A stretch of 64,000 nucleotides of DNA, taken from positions 852,792 to 916,791 of the forward strand of contig NZ_KB849717.1 of assembly GCF_000368825.1 (NCBI RefSeq), in the 5' to 3' direction. A program made the translations under genes and the position numbers. Positions within the stretch are counted from its first letter, which is position 1; each line of letters starts with the position of its first letter. The stretch comes from Acinetobacter ursingii DSM 16037 = CIP 107286. Its GTDB lineage: Bacteria; Pseudomonadota; Gammaproteobacteria; Pseudomonadales; Moraxellaceae. Positions 1 to 8,693 of this stretch are shown piece by piece. The notes below the pieces were generated by a model. It was not told the DNA's origin. It saw only the letters and a program-made list of their open reading frames with translations, and ran no database searches.

Positions 1-654
1 CTGTTTTTAGGTAAAGGCATTGGAGCAAGCAACCAGTTTGAGGCAGGTGGGTTTATCCGTTCTTCAGATGAGTTTGCATGGCCAAATATTCAATATCACT
101 TTTTACCAGTTGCGATCAACTACAATGGCAGTAATGCCGTTAAAGAACATGGCTTTCAAGCCCATGTGGGCTCCATGCGTTCTCCATCACGTGGTCGTAT
201 CAAACTAAAATCCAAAGATCCATTTGAACATCCAAGTATTTTGTTTAACTACATGTCCACTGAACAGGACTGGCAGGAATTTCGTGCGGCGATCCGTATT
301 ACTCGTGAAATTATGCATCAGCCCGCGCTTGATCCATATCGCGGTGAAGAAATCAGTCCAGGCAAACAACTTTCGAGTGATGCTGAGCTGGATGACTTTG
401 TACGCAATCATGCTGAAACCGCCTACCATCCATCATGTAGCTGCAAAATGGGTGAAGATGAGATGGCAGTGGTCGACCATCAGGGTCGAGTTCATGGTAT
501 GCAAGGCTTACGTGTAGTCGATGCCTCCATTATGCCATTAATCATTACGGGCAATTTGAATGCCACCACCATTATGATGGCGGAGAAAATTGCAGATCAA
601 ATTCGTGGGCATGCGCCATTACCACGTTCCGAAGCACCTTTTTATCGCGCCTAA
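1..654 (+). CDS. betA: Choline dehydrogenase, 3' part (cut by window edge)
   Basis: This is the C-terminal 217 residues of a GMC-family flavoenzyme, open from the first base in frame 1. BetA oxidises choline to betaine aldehyde, the first step of glycine-betaine osmoprotectant synthesis. The GMC C-terminal domain is clear: the segment around [10 protein letters not shown] carries the active-site His, and [16 protein letters not shown] near the end carries the conserved Asn and the closing FAD-contact helix. The 5' half, with the FAD-binding fold, lies outside the window. A hairpin follows the stop. The BetA assignment, rather than another GMC alcohol dehydrogenase, rests on overall resemblance and is likely but not proven here. 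Confidence 0.88.
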   Translation: MFLGKGIGASNQFEAGGFIRSSDEFAWPNIQYHFLPVAINYNGSNAVKEHGFQAHVGSMRSPSRGRIKLKSKDPFEHPSILFNYMSTEQDWQEFRAAIRITREIMHQPALDPYRGEEISPGKQLSSDAELDDFVRNHAETAYHPSCSCKMGEDEMAVVDHQGRVHGMQGLRVVDASIMPLIITGNLNATTIMMAEKIADQIRGHAPLPRSEAPFYRA

Positions 655-664
655 TTCATCCTGA

Positions 665-708
665 TCAATCATCGGACTAATTTACCCCCATGTTCGATGA
701 TTGAAATT
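665..708 (+). terminator. Probable betA terminator
   Basis: TCAATCATCG at 665-674 is the exact complement of CGATGATTGA at 695-704. The loop is long (20 nt) and is followed by AATTTT. It lies 11 bp past the betA stop. Confidence 0.45.
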
Positions 709-1355
709 TTGCATCATCTATCGTACACCTCGTACAATTTCAACGCGTCAATACCTCAGCTGATGTGCATTTTTATTATTTTTTAGACTAAACCTCAAGA
801 AACTACACTTTTCAATTTTCACAATATTATGAATAAAATAAGGATTTTTCTGATATAATTTGTATTTATTGTAAAAATTTAATCATTTCAAATTAAAATT
901 CGATTATTGATATTCATCTCATCTAGAATACGCCTCTATTGGAATGTAGCGGTTATCTAAAAAATTAATGTATTTTAAATAAATAGATTAATTTCCCTCC
1001 CTCTAAACTTTAGATGCCGTTACATTCCATTTTTATACCTTTCAAAAAAAGCTAAGCTATTACTCAAGCCTATTAAAGCGCATCATCTGTCCTATTAAAA
1101 TTTTGTTGATAGTCGTATTAGAGCGTTCATTAGCGAAAGCATCCTGAATGTTAAATAGCTACTCATCCTTTCAAAGCGCAAACTGACCAGCAAATTTAAG
1201 ACACTTTCTTCACAAATCGACAGTATGATCCCGATCTGAATAGCATTTATGGCTAAAAATCAAACATGCTTTATACATAATTTACATGCGTAAAATAGAA
1301 CGATTATTTTGAAAAGAATATGCTAAACACATGTCATAAAACGTAGAGGAATAAA
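705..1355. other. Gene-free stretch with a long imperfect inverted repeat
   Basis: No credible gene was found in this AT-rich stretch. It holds a roughly 20-bp imperfect inverted repeat (941-961 against 1009-1028, both arms beginning or ending in GGAATGTA) that bounds an 88-bp segment. Around 1110-1265 one frame is open for about 50 codons with two stops. That could be a decayed gene, but it resembles nothing I can name. Confidence 0.4.
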
Positions 1356-1847
1356 ATGAATATGGCGAGAATAAACAGCATTTCGCATAAGTTTTATTCT
1401 GTAATCTATCTGTTAATCATCACCATTATCGGGGTCGTTTGTGCTTTAAACGCAACTTACGATGTCATGATTGGAGGCACTCCGTTTTATTTTTTTGCTA
1501 TTGTGGTGCTTGCACTTCAGAGTATTTTTGCACTGCGTGAATCTGAAAGAAGTCGTAATCTAGCTGGTTTAGGCTTGATTCTATTGGTCATCGGGCTGAT
1601 TTATAGTTATGGATTTATGTTTTTAACCCATCTTAAAGCAATTGCATTATTGCCATCAGTTTGTTTGACATTGTTCGGCATTCCTTCTATTGCCCAACAT
1701 CCGCAAAAACTTCATTTACTCAAAGCCATACTGTTATGCTCACTAATTGCTTTGGCAGCGGTTCAATATTATGAACTTAGCTTGCTCAAAGGCTATTATG
1801 ATTCACTTCCTTATAACGGTAGCTGGCAACATTATGGTGCCTTATGA
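1356..1847 (+). CDS. Small integral membrane protein, unknown function
   Basis: This encodes 163 residues with four strongly hydrophobic segments (about residues 15-32, 43-58, 68-92 and 123-140), so it is very probably a polytopic inner-membrane protein. AGAGGA sits 7 bp before the ATG and supports this start. Charged loops are short and no catalytic motif or named domain is visible. The gene stands alone between betA and a convergent membrane acyltransferase-like gene, so context gives no clue to its role. I do not recognise the family. Confidence 0.7.
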   Translation: MNMARINSISHKFYSVIYLLIITIIGVVCALNATYDVMIGGTPFYFFAIVVLALQSIFALRESERSRNLAGLGLILLVIGLIYSYGFMFLTHLKAIALLPSVCLTLFGIPSIAQHPQKLHLLKAILLCSLIALAAVQYYELSLLKGYYDSLPYNGSWQHYGAL

Positions 1848-1870
1848 CAGGTCATTTTCCGTCCTGTCAT
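1844..1870. terminator. Hairpin between convergent genes
   Basis: ATGACAGG (1844-1851) pairs perfectly with CCTGTCAT (1863-1870). It overlaps the stop of the upstream gene and lies 25 bp from the stop of the convergent gene. There is no T-tract, so the terminator reading is tentative. Confidence 0.35.
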
Positions 1871-1894
1871 AACATACCTCATTGTATTGATCGA

Positions 1895-3034
1895 CTAAAA
1901 ATATTTAAGCCATGTAATATGCTTATTCGCATGCTTATAGCTTGAAAATGCCTTAACCGCTGGATAAAGCAGACAGATCAAAAATAATGTGATGATCCAT
2001 AATTGAGCTACCCCAGAAACTGAAAAATAGCCTGATTCATTTGCTCCCCACCATAGTTCAGAGATCACATATAGCAGTTTGAGCACATATAAATGTAGTA
2101 GATAAAAAAACATTGGTACTGAACCAAACACCACCAGCACTTTCAAAAAAGGCGTTTGAATCCATCGCTCAAAGGCAATCAGAACGATCAATCCAATCCC
2201 GACATTCCACAAAATGAACAATAAAGAAGGTGGATATTTGGTCAAGTTAAAAAAGCTCATTAGACTCAATGTCAATGAATCATAACTTTGCCAAGCTTCA
2301 TCCCCATAGACATTTAGCAAACGAAGCAATACAATGCTCAACATCGCAATCAAGATCAAATAATAATCACGTTGCTGCGCATTAAATTTGGGCTGAAAAA
2401 ACTGCCCTAAACAGTACCCAAATAAAATCACACCCACCCACGGTAATACGGGGTATGACGTTCTGACTCGCAACCCTTCAAATTCAATCCAGCCCCGCTC
2501 GTGCAGAATCAACCAGAGAGGTTCAAGTATTGGAATATCTTTAAAGCTTATTTGATCTAGCAAATTATGACCAAAAATGATCAACAACCCGACACTGAGT
2601 AAAATCTTTTTAGGTTGCCCGATACACATTGACAAGATCACCATACTCAGACCAATTGCCCAGATCACTTGTAAATAAATCACCTCTGGAGGAAAAGTAG
2701 CTGTCCATGCAAAATTAACCAAGGTGAATTCCAGCAAAATTAAAAACAAACCACGTTTCAATAAAAAATGACGGGTTTGTTCAATGCTCTGAGTTTTCAT
2801 CTGAAATAAAAAAGCCGACATTCCCGTAAGCAAAACGAATACAGGTGCACATAAATGTGCCAAAAACCTGCTCCAAAAAAGTGCAGGCTCTGTTTCAGTG
2901 ACATTTATTGGATCACTGACCTGTTTATCTAAATAAAATGTTTCACGAACATGATCCAGTAACATGATCATAATCACTAAACCGCGTAATGCATCGATAG
3001 ATTGGAGACGTGGAATATTTTTTGCTTGTGGCAT
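1895..3034 (-). CDS. DUF1624 / HGSNAT-like multi-pass membrane protein
   Basis: This 379-residue protein has about ten hydrophobic segments. It opens with a soluble stretch and the signature RLQSIDALRGLVIMIMLLDH, typical of the DUF1624 family related to the catalytic domain of heparan-alpha-glucosaminide N-acetyltransferase. In that family a conserved His in the first membrane segment region (here the His of LLDH) is thought to take part in acyl transfer across the membrane. The bacterial substrate is unknown. It is transcribed away from the adjacent TonB-dependent receptor, and a dyad lies between the two starts. The family call is good, but the specific reaction is inference. Confidence 0.75.
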   Translation of the reverse strand: MPQAKNIPRLQSIDALRGLVIMIMLLDHVRETFYLDKQVSDPINVTETEPALFWSRFLAHLCAPVFVLLTGMSAFLFQMKTQSIEQTRHFLLKRGLFLILLEFTLVNFAWTATFPPEVIYLQVIWAIGLSMVILSMCIGQPKKILLSVGLLIIFGHNLLDQISFKDIPILEPLWLILHERGWIEFEGLRVRTSYPVLPWVGVILFGYCLGQFFQPKFNAQQRDYYLILIAMLSIVLLRLLNVYGDEAWQSYDSLTLSLMSFFNLTKYPPSLLFILWNVGIGLIVLIAFERWIQTPFLKVLVVFGSVPMFFYLLHLYVLKLLYVISELWWGANESGYFSVSGVAQLWIITLFLICLLYPAVKAFSSYKHANKHITWLKYF

Positions 3035-3053
3035 AAACGTTATAGCTTCAATT

Positions 3054-3077
3054 TTTGAAATGTTATATTATTTCAAA
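3054..3077. promoter_or_regulatory. Dyad between divergent acyltransferase-like and receptor genes
   Basis: TTTGAAAT (3054-3061) and ATTTCAAA (3070-3077) form a perfect 8-bp inverted repeat with an 8-bp AT-rich centre. It lies between the divergent starts at 3034 and 3110. It could be an operator for the receptor operon. It does not match the classical Fur box well, so the bound protein is unknown. Confidence 0.4.
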
Positions 3078-3109
3078 AGTTGTTTTTTGTCATGTTTATC
3101 GAGGGGTTT

Positions 3110-5212
3110 ATGCAGCATAAATATCGTCTGCTGTCGTCATTTATTGGCTTTTCTTTTCTTTCTGGTCTCAGTTGGGCCGATTCTCCAAATAATGTTCTTT
3201 CTACCATCACCCTACAGGCTGATCAAAATCAGGAAAATGAAAAAACCACCTCTGCCGCAAGTAAATTTTCACATGATGTTTTAGATATTCCTTTTAGTCG
3301 TAGCTATCTTTCACAGGACATTTTAAAACAACAAGATAGTCAACGTATTGAAGATGCAATTCATCTGGTCAGTGGTGTCTTTGCACAAAATAATTATGGC
3401 GGTGGCTTTTGGGATAATTACTCTTTTCGTGGTTTTGCAACGGATCCTAATCTTGGCGCAGCCAGTATCCGAAATGGCTTAAGCGTAAATCGTGGACTCA
3501 GTGCGCCACGCGATATGCTCAATATTGAATCTCTGGACTTCTTAAAAGGCCCCGCCGCCGCGCTATACGGTCGTGGTGAAATGGGCGGTCTACTCAATAT
3601 CACCACAAAAAAGCCACAATGGCAGCCGCAAGGACAACTCAACTTACGTGCCAATACCGAACAACAATATCGTGGTAGTTTTGAATATACTGCGCCACTG
3701 AATGATCAACTTGCTTATCGTTTGGCCATTGCCCATGAAGACAATCAAAGCTTTCGTGATGAGGTGAATAGTGAACGCTGGTTTTTTTCACCACAGTTAA
3801 GTTGGAAAATCTCTGATCAGACTCAACTGGATTTTGACAGCGAAATCACTCAGCAAAAAGGCACTTTTGATCGCGGGATCAGTGCCTATCAAGGTCAGAT
3901 TCTGATGAATCCCAAAACCTTTACAGGTGAACCAGACGATGGCGATATGAAATTGAATGATCAGTTTTATCAACTGCGTTTGGCGCATGAATTAAATGAT
4001 GAATGGAAACTCAATAGTGCCGTCAGTTATAAACAAGGATTGATGAAAGGCTTTTCCACTGAACCTAAATCTTTTGAACCAGATGGTGAAACTTTAAATC
4101 GTCAACGTCGTTACCGTGATTATTTCACCAAAGATCTCCTCGCACAGGCTGAGCTTTTAGGTAAGTTGAATACAGACTGGGCGCGTCATGAGATCCTGAT
4201 CAGTACTGAAGCAGGTCAATTGACTTCTGACCAATATCAGCTACGTTGTGATTATAAATATTCAGGCGCAAGATACTGTGTCAATCAGATCAATGTCTAT
4301 CATCCTCAATATGGCGTGTATTTACCCAATATGGGGCTGCAAACCAATACCCGTGAACAACAGGACTATTTTGCTTTAAATCTTCAGGATCAAATGTTCT
4401 TCGATGATCAATGGAGTCTTTTAGTTGGTACACGTTTCGACCAAGTCAAACAGTCTTTAGATAATTACAAAGCCAATACTTCTACCGATAAAACCTTTCA
4501 TCAGGCCTCGCCTCGTGCGGGTATAAATTATAAATGGAATGAGCAGTTGTCGTTCTATACGAATTATGGACACTCTTTCGCCATGAACAGTGGTACAGAT
4601 GCCAATGGACAAGTGTTTGCACCTGAAAAAGGTGAAAGTTATGAAATCGGAAGTAAATATCAGTTTAATGACACATCCTTATTGAGTCTGGCATTATTTC
4701 ACATGAAAAAACGAAATGTGCTCACCACCAATCCAAGCGATGCAAATTATCAGTATGCCGCAGGTGAAGCATTAAGTCGGGGCATTGAGGTAGATCTGCA
4801 AAGTCAACTCACAGATCAACTGCATTTAATGGCAAACTATGCTTATACCGATGCACAGATTCATAAAGATACAACCATTGCCAAAGGAACTCCGCTCAAT
4901 AATATTCCTCGCCATAGTGGTAATCTGGCATTAGATTATGTGCTTTTACAACAGGCTATAAAAAAAGCAGGTGTTGGGGCAAATGTACAGTATGTTGGGA
5001 AACGTAATGGGACACAAAGCACAGGCTTTGAATTACCCGATTACACCTTGGTCAATTTAAATGCGTATTATGAACCGAATAGCCAGTTACGTTATCAATT
5101 CAATATTAACAACGTGTTTGATAAAACCTACTATGTTGAAAGTTATAGTGATCTGTGGATCCAGCCAGGTGATCCGTTAAATGCGTCACTCTCGGTACAA
5201 TGGACGTTCTGA
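3110..5212 (+). CDS. TonB-dependent siderophore receptor
   Basis: This is a 700-residue outer-membrane receptor that would import a ferric siderophore using TonB-ExbBD energy. The chosen ATG follows GAGGGG and gives a clean signal peptide ending near LSWA-DS. A longer TTG-initiated reading from 3080 lacks a ribosome site. An N-terminal plug domain follows, with motifs such as SFRGFATDPN and FLKGPAAALYGRGEMGG (about residues 120-170). A 22-strand-type barrel completes it, ending in the aromatic terminus VQWTF. Transporter genes directly downstream make a complete uptake system. The ligand cannot be read from sequence. No siderophore biosynthesis genes are present, so import of a foreign siderophore is plausible. 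Confidence 0.88.
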   Translation: MQHKYRLLSSFIGFSFLSGLSWADSPNNVLSTITLQADQNQENEKTTSAASKFSHDVLDIPFSRSYLSQDILKQQDSQRIEDAIHLVSGVFAQNNYGGGFWDNYSFRGFATDPNLGAASIRNGLSVNRGLSAPRDMLNIESLDFLKGPAAALYGRGEMGGLLNITTKKPQWQPQGQLNLRANTEQQYRGSFEYTAPLNDQLAYRLAIAHEDNQSFRDEVNSERWFFSPQLSWKISDQTQLDFDSEITQQKGTFDRGISAYQGQILMNPKTFTGEPDDGDMKLNDQFYQLRLAHELNDEWKLNSAVSYKQGLMKGFSTEPKSFEPDGETLNRQRRYRDYFTKDLLAQAELLGKLNTDWARHEILISTEAGQLTSDQYQLRCDYKYSGARYCVNQINVYHPQYGVYLPNMGLQTNTREQQDYFALNLQDQMFFDDQWSLLVGTRFDQVKQSLDNYKANTSTDKTFHQASPRAGINYKWNEQLSFYTNYGHSFAMNSGTDANGQVFAPEKGESYEIGSKYQFNDTSLLSLALFHMKKRNVLTTNPSDANYQYAAGEALSRGIEVDLQSQLTDQLHLMANYAYTDAQIHKDTTIAKGTPLNNIPRHSGNLALDYVLLQQAIKKAGVGANVQYVGKRNGTQSTGFELPDYTLVNLNAYYEPNSQLRYQFNINNVFDKTYYVESYSDLWIQPGDPLNASLSVQWTF

Positions 5213-6296
5213 TTTGATTTTGTCACATTTTTCATTCCCAAAAGTTGTCATGTTCAGCATTTGTGTACTTTTGGGAATCACATTGACAGCCTGTCAGCCC
5301 CGAGACATTACAGAGCAAAAACCACAATTAGAGACTCAATCAGTTCAAACCACACCATCACATTCTCGTCTTAGTGTTGTTGATTCTTCGGGTTATCGTG
5401 TTACGTTGGAGCATCCTGCCCAACGTGTGGTGTGTTTATTTGAGTCGAGTTGTGATGGTTTATATATGCTCAATCAGGGCAATAAAATTGTCGGAATTCC
5501 TGCGGAAATTTATCAACAGCCAATGTTATATCACGCATATTCTGTTTTAGACCGACGCATTCAGGCCAAACAGATTCAGAGCCCCTCTCAAGGCAATAAT
5601 GCGACCAATATCGAAAGTCTATTAATGCTACAACCTGATTTAGTCATTATGGGTGGAGGAGAAAAACAGACCATTGCCCTTCTGCGCAAGTTAGGCATTG
5701 CAGTTTATATTATGGAATCTTCGACTTATGCTCAGGTCAAAGAAGAATTATCAAACATTGCGATTTTAACCGATGCAACAGTCCGTGCAAAAACGATACT
5801 GCAATATTCAGATCAAAAAATAACGGAGATTCAGCGTAATACTGCAAAACAACCCCATCAGCAAACTATTTATTATGCATGGTCGGGCGGTCGTATTTTT
5901 TCGACATCAGGAACTCAATCGATTACCAATGATTTTATCGAATTGGCTGGTGCGAAAAATATTGTGTCGACGAAAACCAATCAACCCAACGTCAACCCAG
6001 AAACCTTGATTGAATGGAATCCTGATAATATCGTGCTTTGGAATACCGATCCGCAGTTGATTTATCAACGCCCTGAATTACAAACGCTGAAGTCTGTTCA
6101 ACGGCGTAGAGTTTTTAATTTAAGCCCTGCTTTTATCTATAATCCTCATACCATCAAAATCGTGTTGACTGCACTTTATTTACATCACCACATTTATACT
6201 GACGTGCAATCATCTGACAACATGAAAGAAACCCAATATCAAGTACTGAGTATGTTGTATGGTTCAAAAGCAGCACAAGCCCTGAATGCCCCATGA
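5181..6296 (+). CDS. Siderophore ABC transporter substrate-binding lipoprotein
   Basis: A periplasmic binding protein of the BtuF/FecB class would hand the ferric chelate to the permease encoded next. The ATG at 5181 overlaps the receptor gene by 32 nt and has AGGTGA 9 bp upstream. In-frame starts at 5214 (TTG) and 5250 (ATG) are also possible. All give the lipobox ITLTAC, so the mature protein is membrane-anchored whichever start is used. After the lipobox come RVVCLFESSCDGLYMLNQ and the paired-lobe architecture of class III binding proteins joined by a long helix (about residues 185-215). Unusually, two Cys flank the first motif (CLFESSC). It overlaps the permease gene by 4 nt. Confidence 0.85.
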   Translation: MRHSRYNGRSDLILSHFSFPKVVMFSICVLLGITLTACQPRDITEQKPQLETQSVQTTPSHSRLSVVDSSGYRVTLEHPAQRVVCLFESSCDGLYMLNQGNKIVGIPAEIYQQPMLYHAYSVLDRRIQAKQIQSPSQGNNATNIESLLMLQPDLVIMGGGEKQTIALLRKLGIAVYIMESSTYAQVKEELSNIAILTDATVRAKTILQYSDQKITEIQRNTAKQPHQQTIYYAWSGGRIFSTSGTQSITNDFIELAGAKNIVSTKTNQPNVNPETLIEWNPDNIVLWNTDPQLIYQRPELQTLKSVQRRRVFNLSPAFIYNPHTIKIVLTALYLHHHIYTDVQSSDNMKETQYQVLSMLYGSKAAQALNAP

Positions 6297-7357
6297 AATT
6301 GATCACTCCCATGAAGATGATGCGTCTTGAATCCATCACCCAATTAAATCCTGTCATTCGATATACTGGCTTTATTGTTTTACCTGTGCTTTGTCTGTTT
6401 TGTTCCTTATTAATTGGGCCTAGTCATATTTTAGGTTATCAGGATTATCTGCTCTGGTTCTGGCAAAGTTTGTTTGGTGGAAGCTATATTGCTCCTGAAC
6501 AATATGCTCTGATGCAGAATATTCTTTGGAATGTGCGCCTACCCAGAATTTTACTCACCTTTATGGTCGGTGCCGCACTGGCGACCGCAGGCAATGGTTT
6601 ACAGGCTTTATTTCGAAATCCACTGGTGGATTCTTATGTACTCGGTATTTCTTCTGGAGCAGCATTTGGTGCGGCACTGGCGTTGTCTTTTAACTTAAAT
6701 TCACCTAATTTATTGGCGTTTATTTTTGGTATTGCTGCGGTACTTCTGACTTATTTATTTGCCTATCAAAAACAGGAACAACAAACCTCTTTGGTCATGA
6801 TTATTTTGGCAGGCATGATTGTTTCAGGGCTGTTTTTGGCAGGATTAACCATCATTCAATATATTAGTGATCCATTTAAATTACAGGCCATTGTGCAATG
6901 GACGATGGGTAATTTGCATCAAGCCAATTGGAATAAAGTACAATATGCAGTATTGCCTATTTGTATCGGACTTCTGGGCTTATTTTTAATGCGTTGGCGA
7001 CTCAATTTGCTCGCACTCGGTACAGAAGAAGCCCAAGCGGTGGGCATCGATCCAAAATGGGAACAAATCTTGCTGATTGGATTGGTCACCTTATGCACCT
7101 CTGCTTCTGTGGCTGCCGCAGGGATTATTAGTTTATATGGTTTATTTATGCCCCACATTGTGAGAATACTAGTCGGGCCTGATCATCGTGCAACCATTCC
7201 CTGTAATATGATATTGGGCGGCTGTTTTTTATTATTGATTGATAATTTCTCACGTGTTTTATTGAGCTTTGAAATCCCAATTGGAATTTTTACCATGCTG
7301 CTTGGCGCACCTTTCTTTTTGCTGCTCATGAAAAGCCAACGGATGAACTGGTCATGA
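6293..7357 (+). CDS. FecCD-family siderophore ABC permease
   Basis: A 354-residue inner-membrane permease with about ten membrane segments, homologous to BtuC/FecCD/FhuB-type subunits. Typical landmarks are RLPRILLTFMVGAALATAG and GNGLQALFRNPLVDSYVLGISSGAA split across residues 80-125, plus the coupling segment near AAAGIISLYGLFMPHIVR that contacts the ATPase. It overlaps the binding-protein gene by ATGA and the ATPase gene by ATGA, so it is translationally coupled on both sides. One permease gene is present, so the functional channel should be a homodimer. Confidence 0.9.
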   Translation: MKLITPMKMMRLESITQLNPVIRYTGFIVLPVLCLFCSLLIGPSHILGYQDYLLWFWQSLFGGSYIAPEQYALMQNILWNVRLPRILLTFMVGAALATAGNGLQALFRNPLVDSYVLGISSGAAFGAALALSFNLNSPNLLAFIFGIAAVLLTYLFAYQKQEQQTSLVMIILAGMIVSGLFLAGLTIIQYISDPFKLQAIVQWTMGNLHQANWNKVQYAVLPICIGLLGLFLMRWRLNLLALGTEEAQAVGIDPKWEQILLIGLVTLCTSASVAAAGIISLYGLFMPHIVRILVGPDHRATIPCNMILGGCFLLLIDNFSRVLLSFEIPIGIFTMLLGAPFFLLLMKSQRMNWS

Positions 7358-8118
7358 TCCATATTCATCAGCTTAACTTTGCTTATGGGCAAAAACAGGT
7401 GCTTAAAAATATCGATCTCTCATTTGCTGAACATCAGTTTTCAGTGATCTTGGGGCGTAATGGCTGTGGTAAATCGACCTTGTTTAGACTCATGGCAGGT
7501 CTGGAACCTTTACAATGTGGCAGTATTTTATATAAAAGCAAACGTTTAGATCAGTATAAAGGCAAACGTCGTGCCGAACTTTTAGGCTTTTTACCACAAT
7601 TTCACAAAACCGTTTTTCCCTTTAAAGTCAAAGATGTCGTTTTGACAGGCCGTGCTGCGTTTAGTCATTTTTACCCCACCAAACAGGATGAATATCTGGT
7701 CGATCAGGCATTGGAAGAGCTAGATATCGGCCATTTAAAACATCAGGCGTATACTGAGCTTTCGGGCGGTGAACGACAATTGGTGATGATCGCTCGAATA
7801 TTAGTACAAGCACCCAAAGTGATTTTACTGGATGAGCCAACGAATCATCTCGATGTCTATTATCAGTCTTATTTGATGAAAAAATTACGTCAACTTTCTC
7901 GTCAAAACTATACCGTGATTGCCATCATGCATGATCCTAATCTGGCATTTTTATTTGCAGACGAACTGTTTTTTATGCGTCAACATGAAATTATTCGACC
8001 TGAATCTCGGCAACGCCTGACGGATCCTGTCTTTTTAAAAAGTGTCTATGATGTTGAATTTCATGAGGCCATGATTCAGGACAAAACCATTGTAGTGCCA
8101 GACTATTCATGGCTTTAG
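7354..8118 (+). CDS. FecE-type ABC transporter ATP-binding protein
   Basis: This 254-residue ATPase would power ferric-siderophore import through the preceding permease. It has Walker A GRNGCGKST (about residues 34-42), signature LSGGE (about 138), Walker B VILLDEP (about 159) and the switch His in AIMHD. PQFHKTVFPF is the Q-loop. Length and motif spacing are normal for the FecE/FhuC group. The start overlaps the permease stop (ATGA), and the 3' end overlaps the acetyltransferase gene by 10 nt, so all five genes from 3110 onward probably form one transcript. Confidence 0.92.
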   Translation: MIHIHQLNFAYGQKQVLKNIDLSFAEHQFSVILGRNGCGKSTLFRLMAGLEPLQCGSILYKSKRLDQYKGKRRAELLGFLPQFHKTVFPFKVKDVVLTGRAAFSHFYPTKQDEYLVDQALEELDIGHLKHQAYTELSGGERQLVMIARILVQAPKVILLDEPTNHLDVYYQSYLMKKLRQLSRQNYTVIAIMHDPNLAFLFADELFFMRQHEIIRPESRQRLTDPVFLKSVYDVEFHEAMIQDKTIVVPDYSWL

Positions 8119-8606
8119 ACATCGAACTTTTACAACCAGCAGATGTGCCTCAAGCCACTCAATTTGCGATTTATACACGCCAACTTCTTTTTCCAGAAGT
8201 TTATCAATCTGAACTGCCTCATGATCTGACTCATTTCAGCCAAACTTATCTTGAACACCCGCAAGGCGCTTGCTTCGTGGTCAAAGATAAGCACACAATT
8301 ATTGGCATGGTGGCTTATCGAGCTTATAACCATCGTTTTAATTTGGACTTACCGTTGAAAGTTGTCGAGGTGGTTAAACTATTTATACAGCCCGAATATC
8401 GCCGACAAGGTTTAGCATCGCAACTTTGCCATGCTTTATTTGAATATGCGCAACGACAAAATATTCGACATTTTTATTTGCATACTCACCCCTTTTTACC
8501 TGCGGCTGAATATTTCTGGCAAAAACAGGAATTTCAGGTCATTCATCGTGAATGGTTGGCGCATTACGATACGGTTCATATGTTAAAAACCAGTCAATCA
8601 ATTTAA
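8109..8606 (+). CDS. GNAT-family N-acetyltransferase in the iron-uptake operon
   Basis: A 165-residue protein with the GNAT acetyl-CoA pyrophosphate loop EYRRQGLA (about residues 96-103), preceded by the beta-strand VVKLFIQP. The C-terminal half FYLHTHPFLPAAEYFWQKQEFQ matches the usual end of the fold. It is coupled to the ATPase gene by a 10-nt overlap. In such operons a GNAT may modify or release iron from an imported chelate, but nothing here fixes the substrate. No ribosome site is needed given the overlap. The fold assignment is firm; its role is inferred only from the neighbours. Confidence 0.8.
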   Translation: MALDIELLQPADVPQATQFAIYTRQLLFPEVYQSELPHDLTHFSQTYLEHPQGACFVVKDKHTIIGMVAYRAYNHRFNLDLPLKVVEVVKLFIQPEYRRQGLASQLCHALFEYAQRQNIRHFYLHTHPFLPAAEYFWQKQEFQVIHREWLAHYDTVHMLKTSQSI

Positions 8607-8645
8607 TGTTGTATGATGAATTTGAGATCATCCAGTATTTAAAAA

Positions 8646-8674
8646 GCCATAAAACCGCTCTTGGATTTTATGGC
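8646..8674. terminator. Hairpin between convergent GNAT and porin genes
   Basis: GCCATAAAA (8646-8654) is perfectly complementary to TTTTATGGC (8666-8674), in the 87-bp gap between two convergent stops. It probably terminates one or both transcripts, although neither side has a long T-run. Confidence 0.5.
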
Positions 8675-8693
8675 GACAAACGAAATAAAAGAA

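Noticed and set aside
1110..1265. Fifty-codon open frame with two stops
   Set aside because: Could be a relic gene, but no family pattern was recognisable; kept only as a note in the gene-free stretch.
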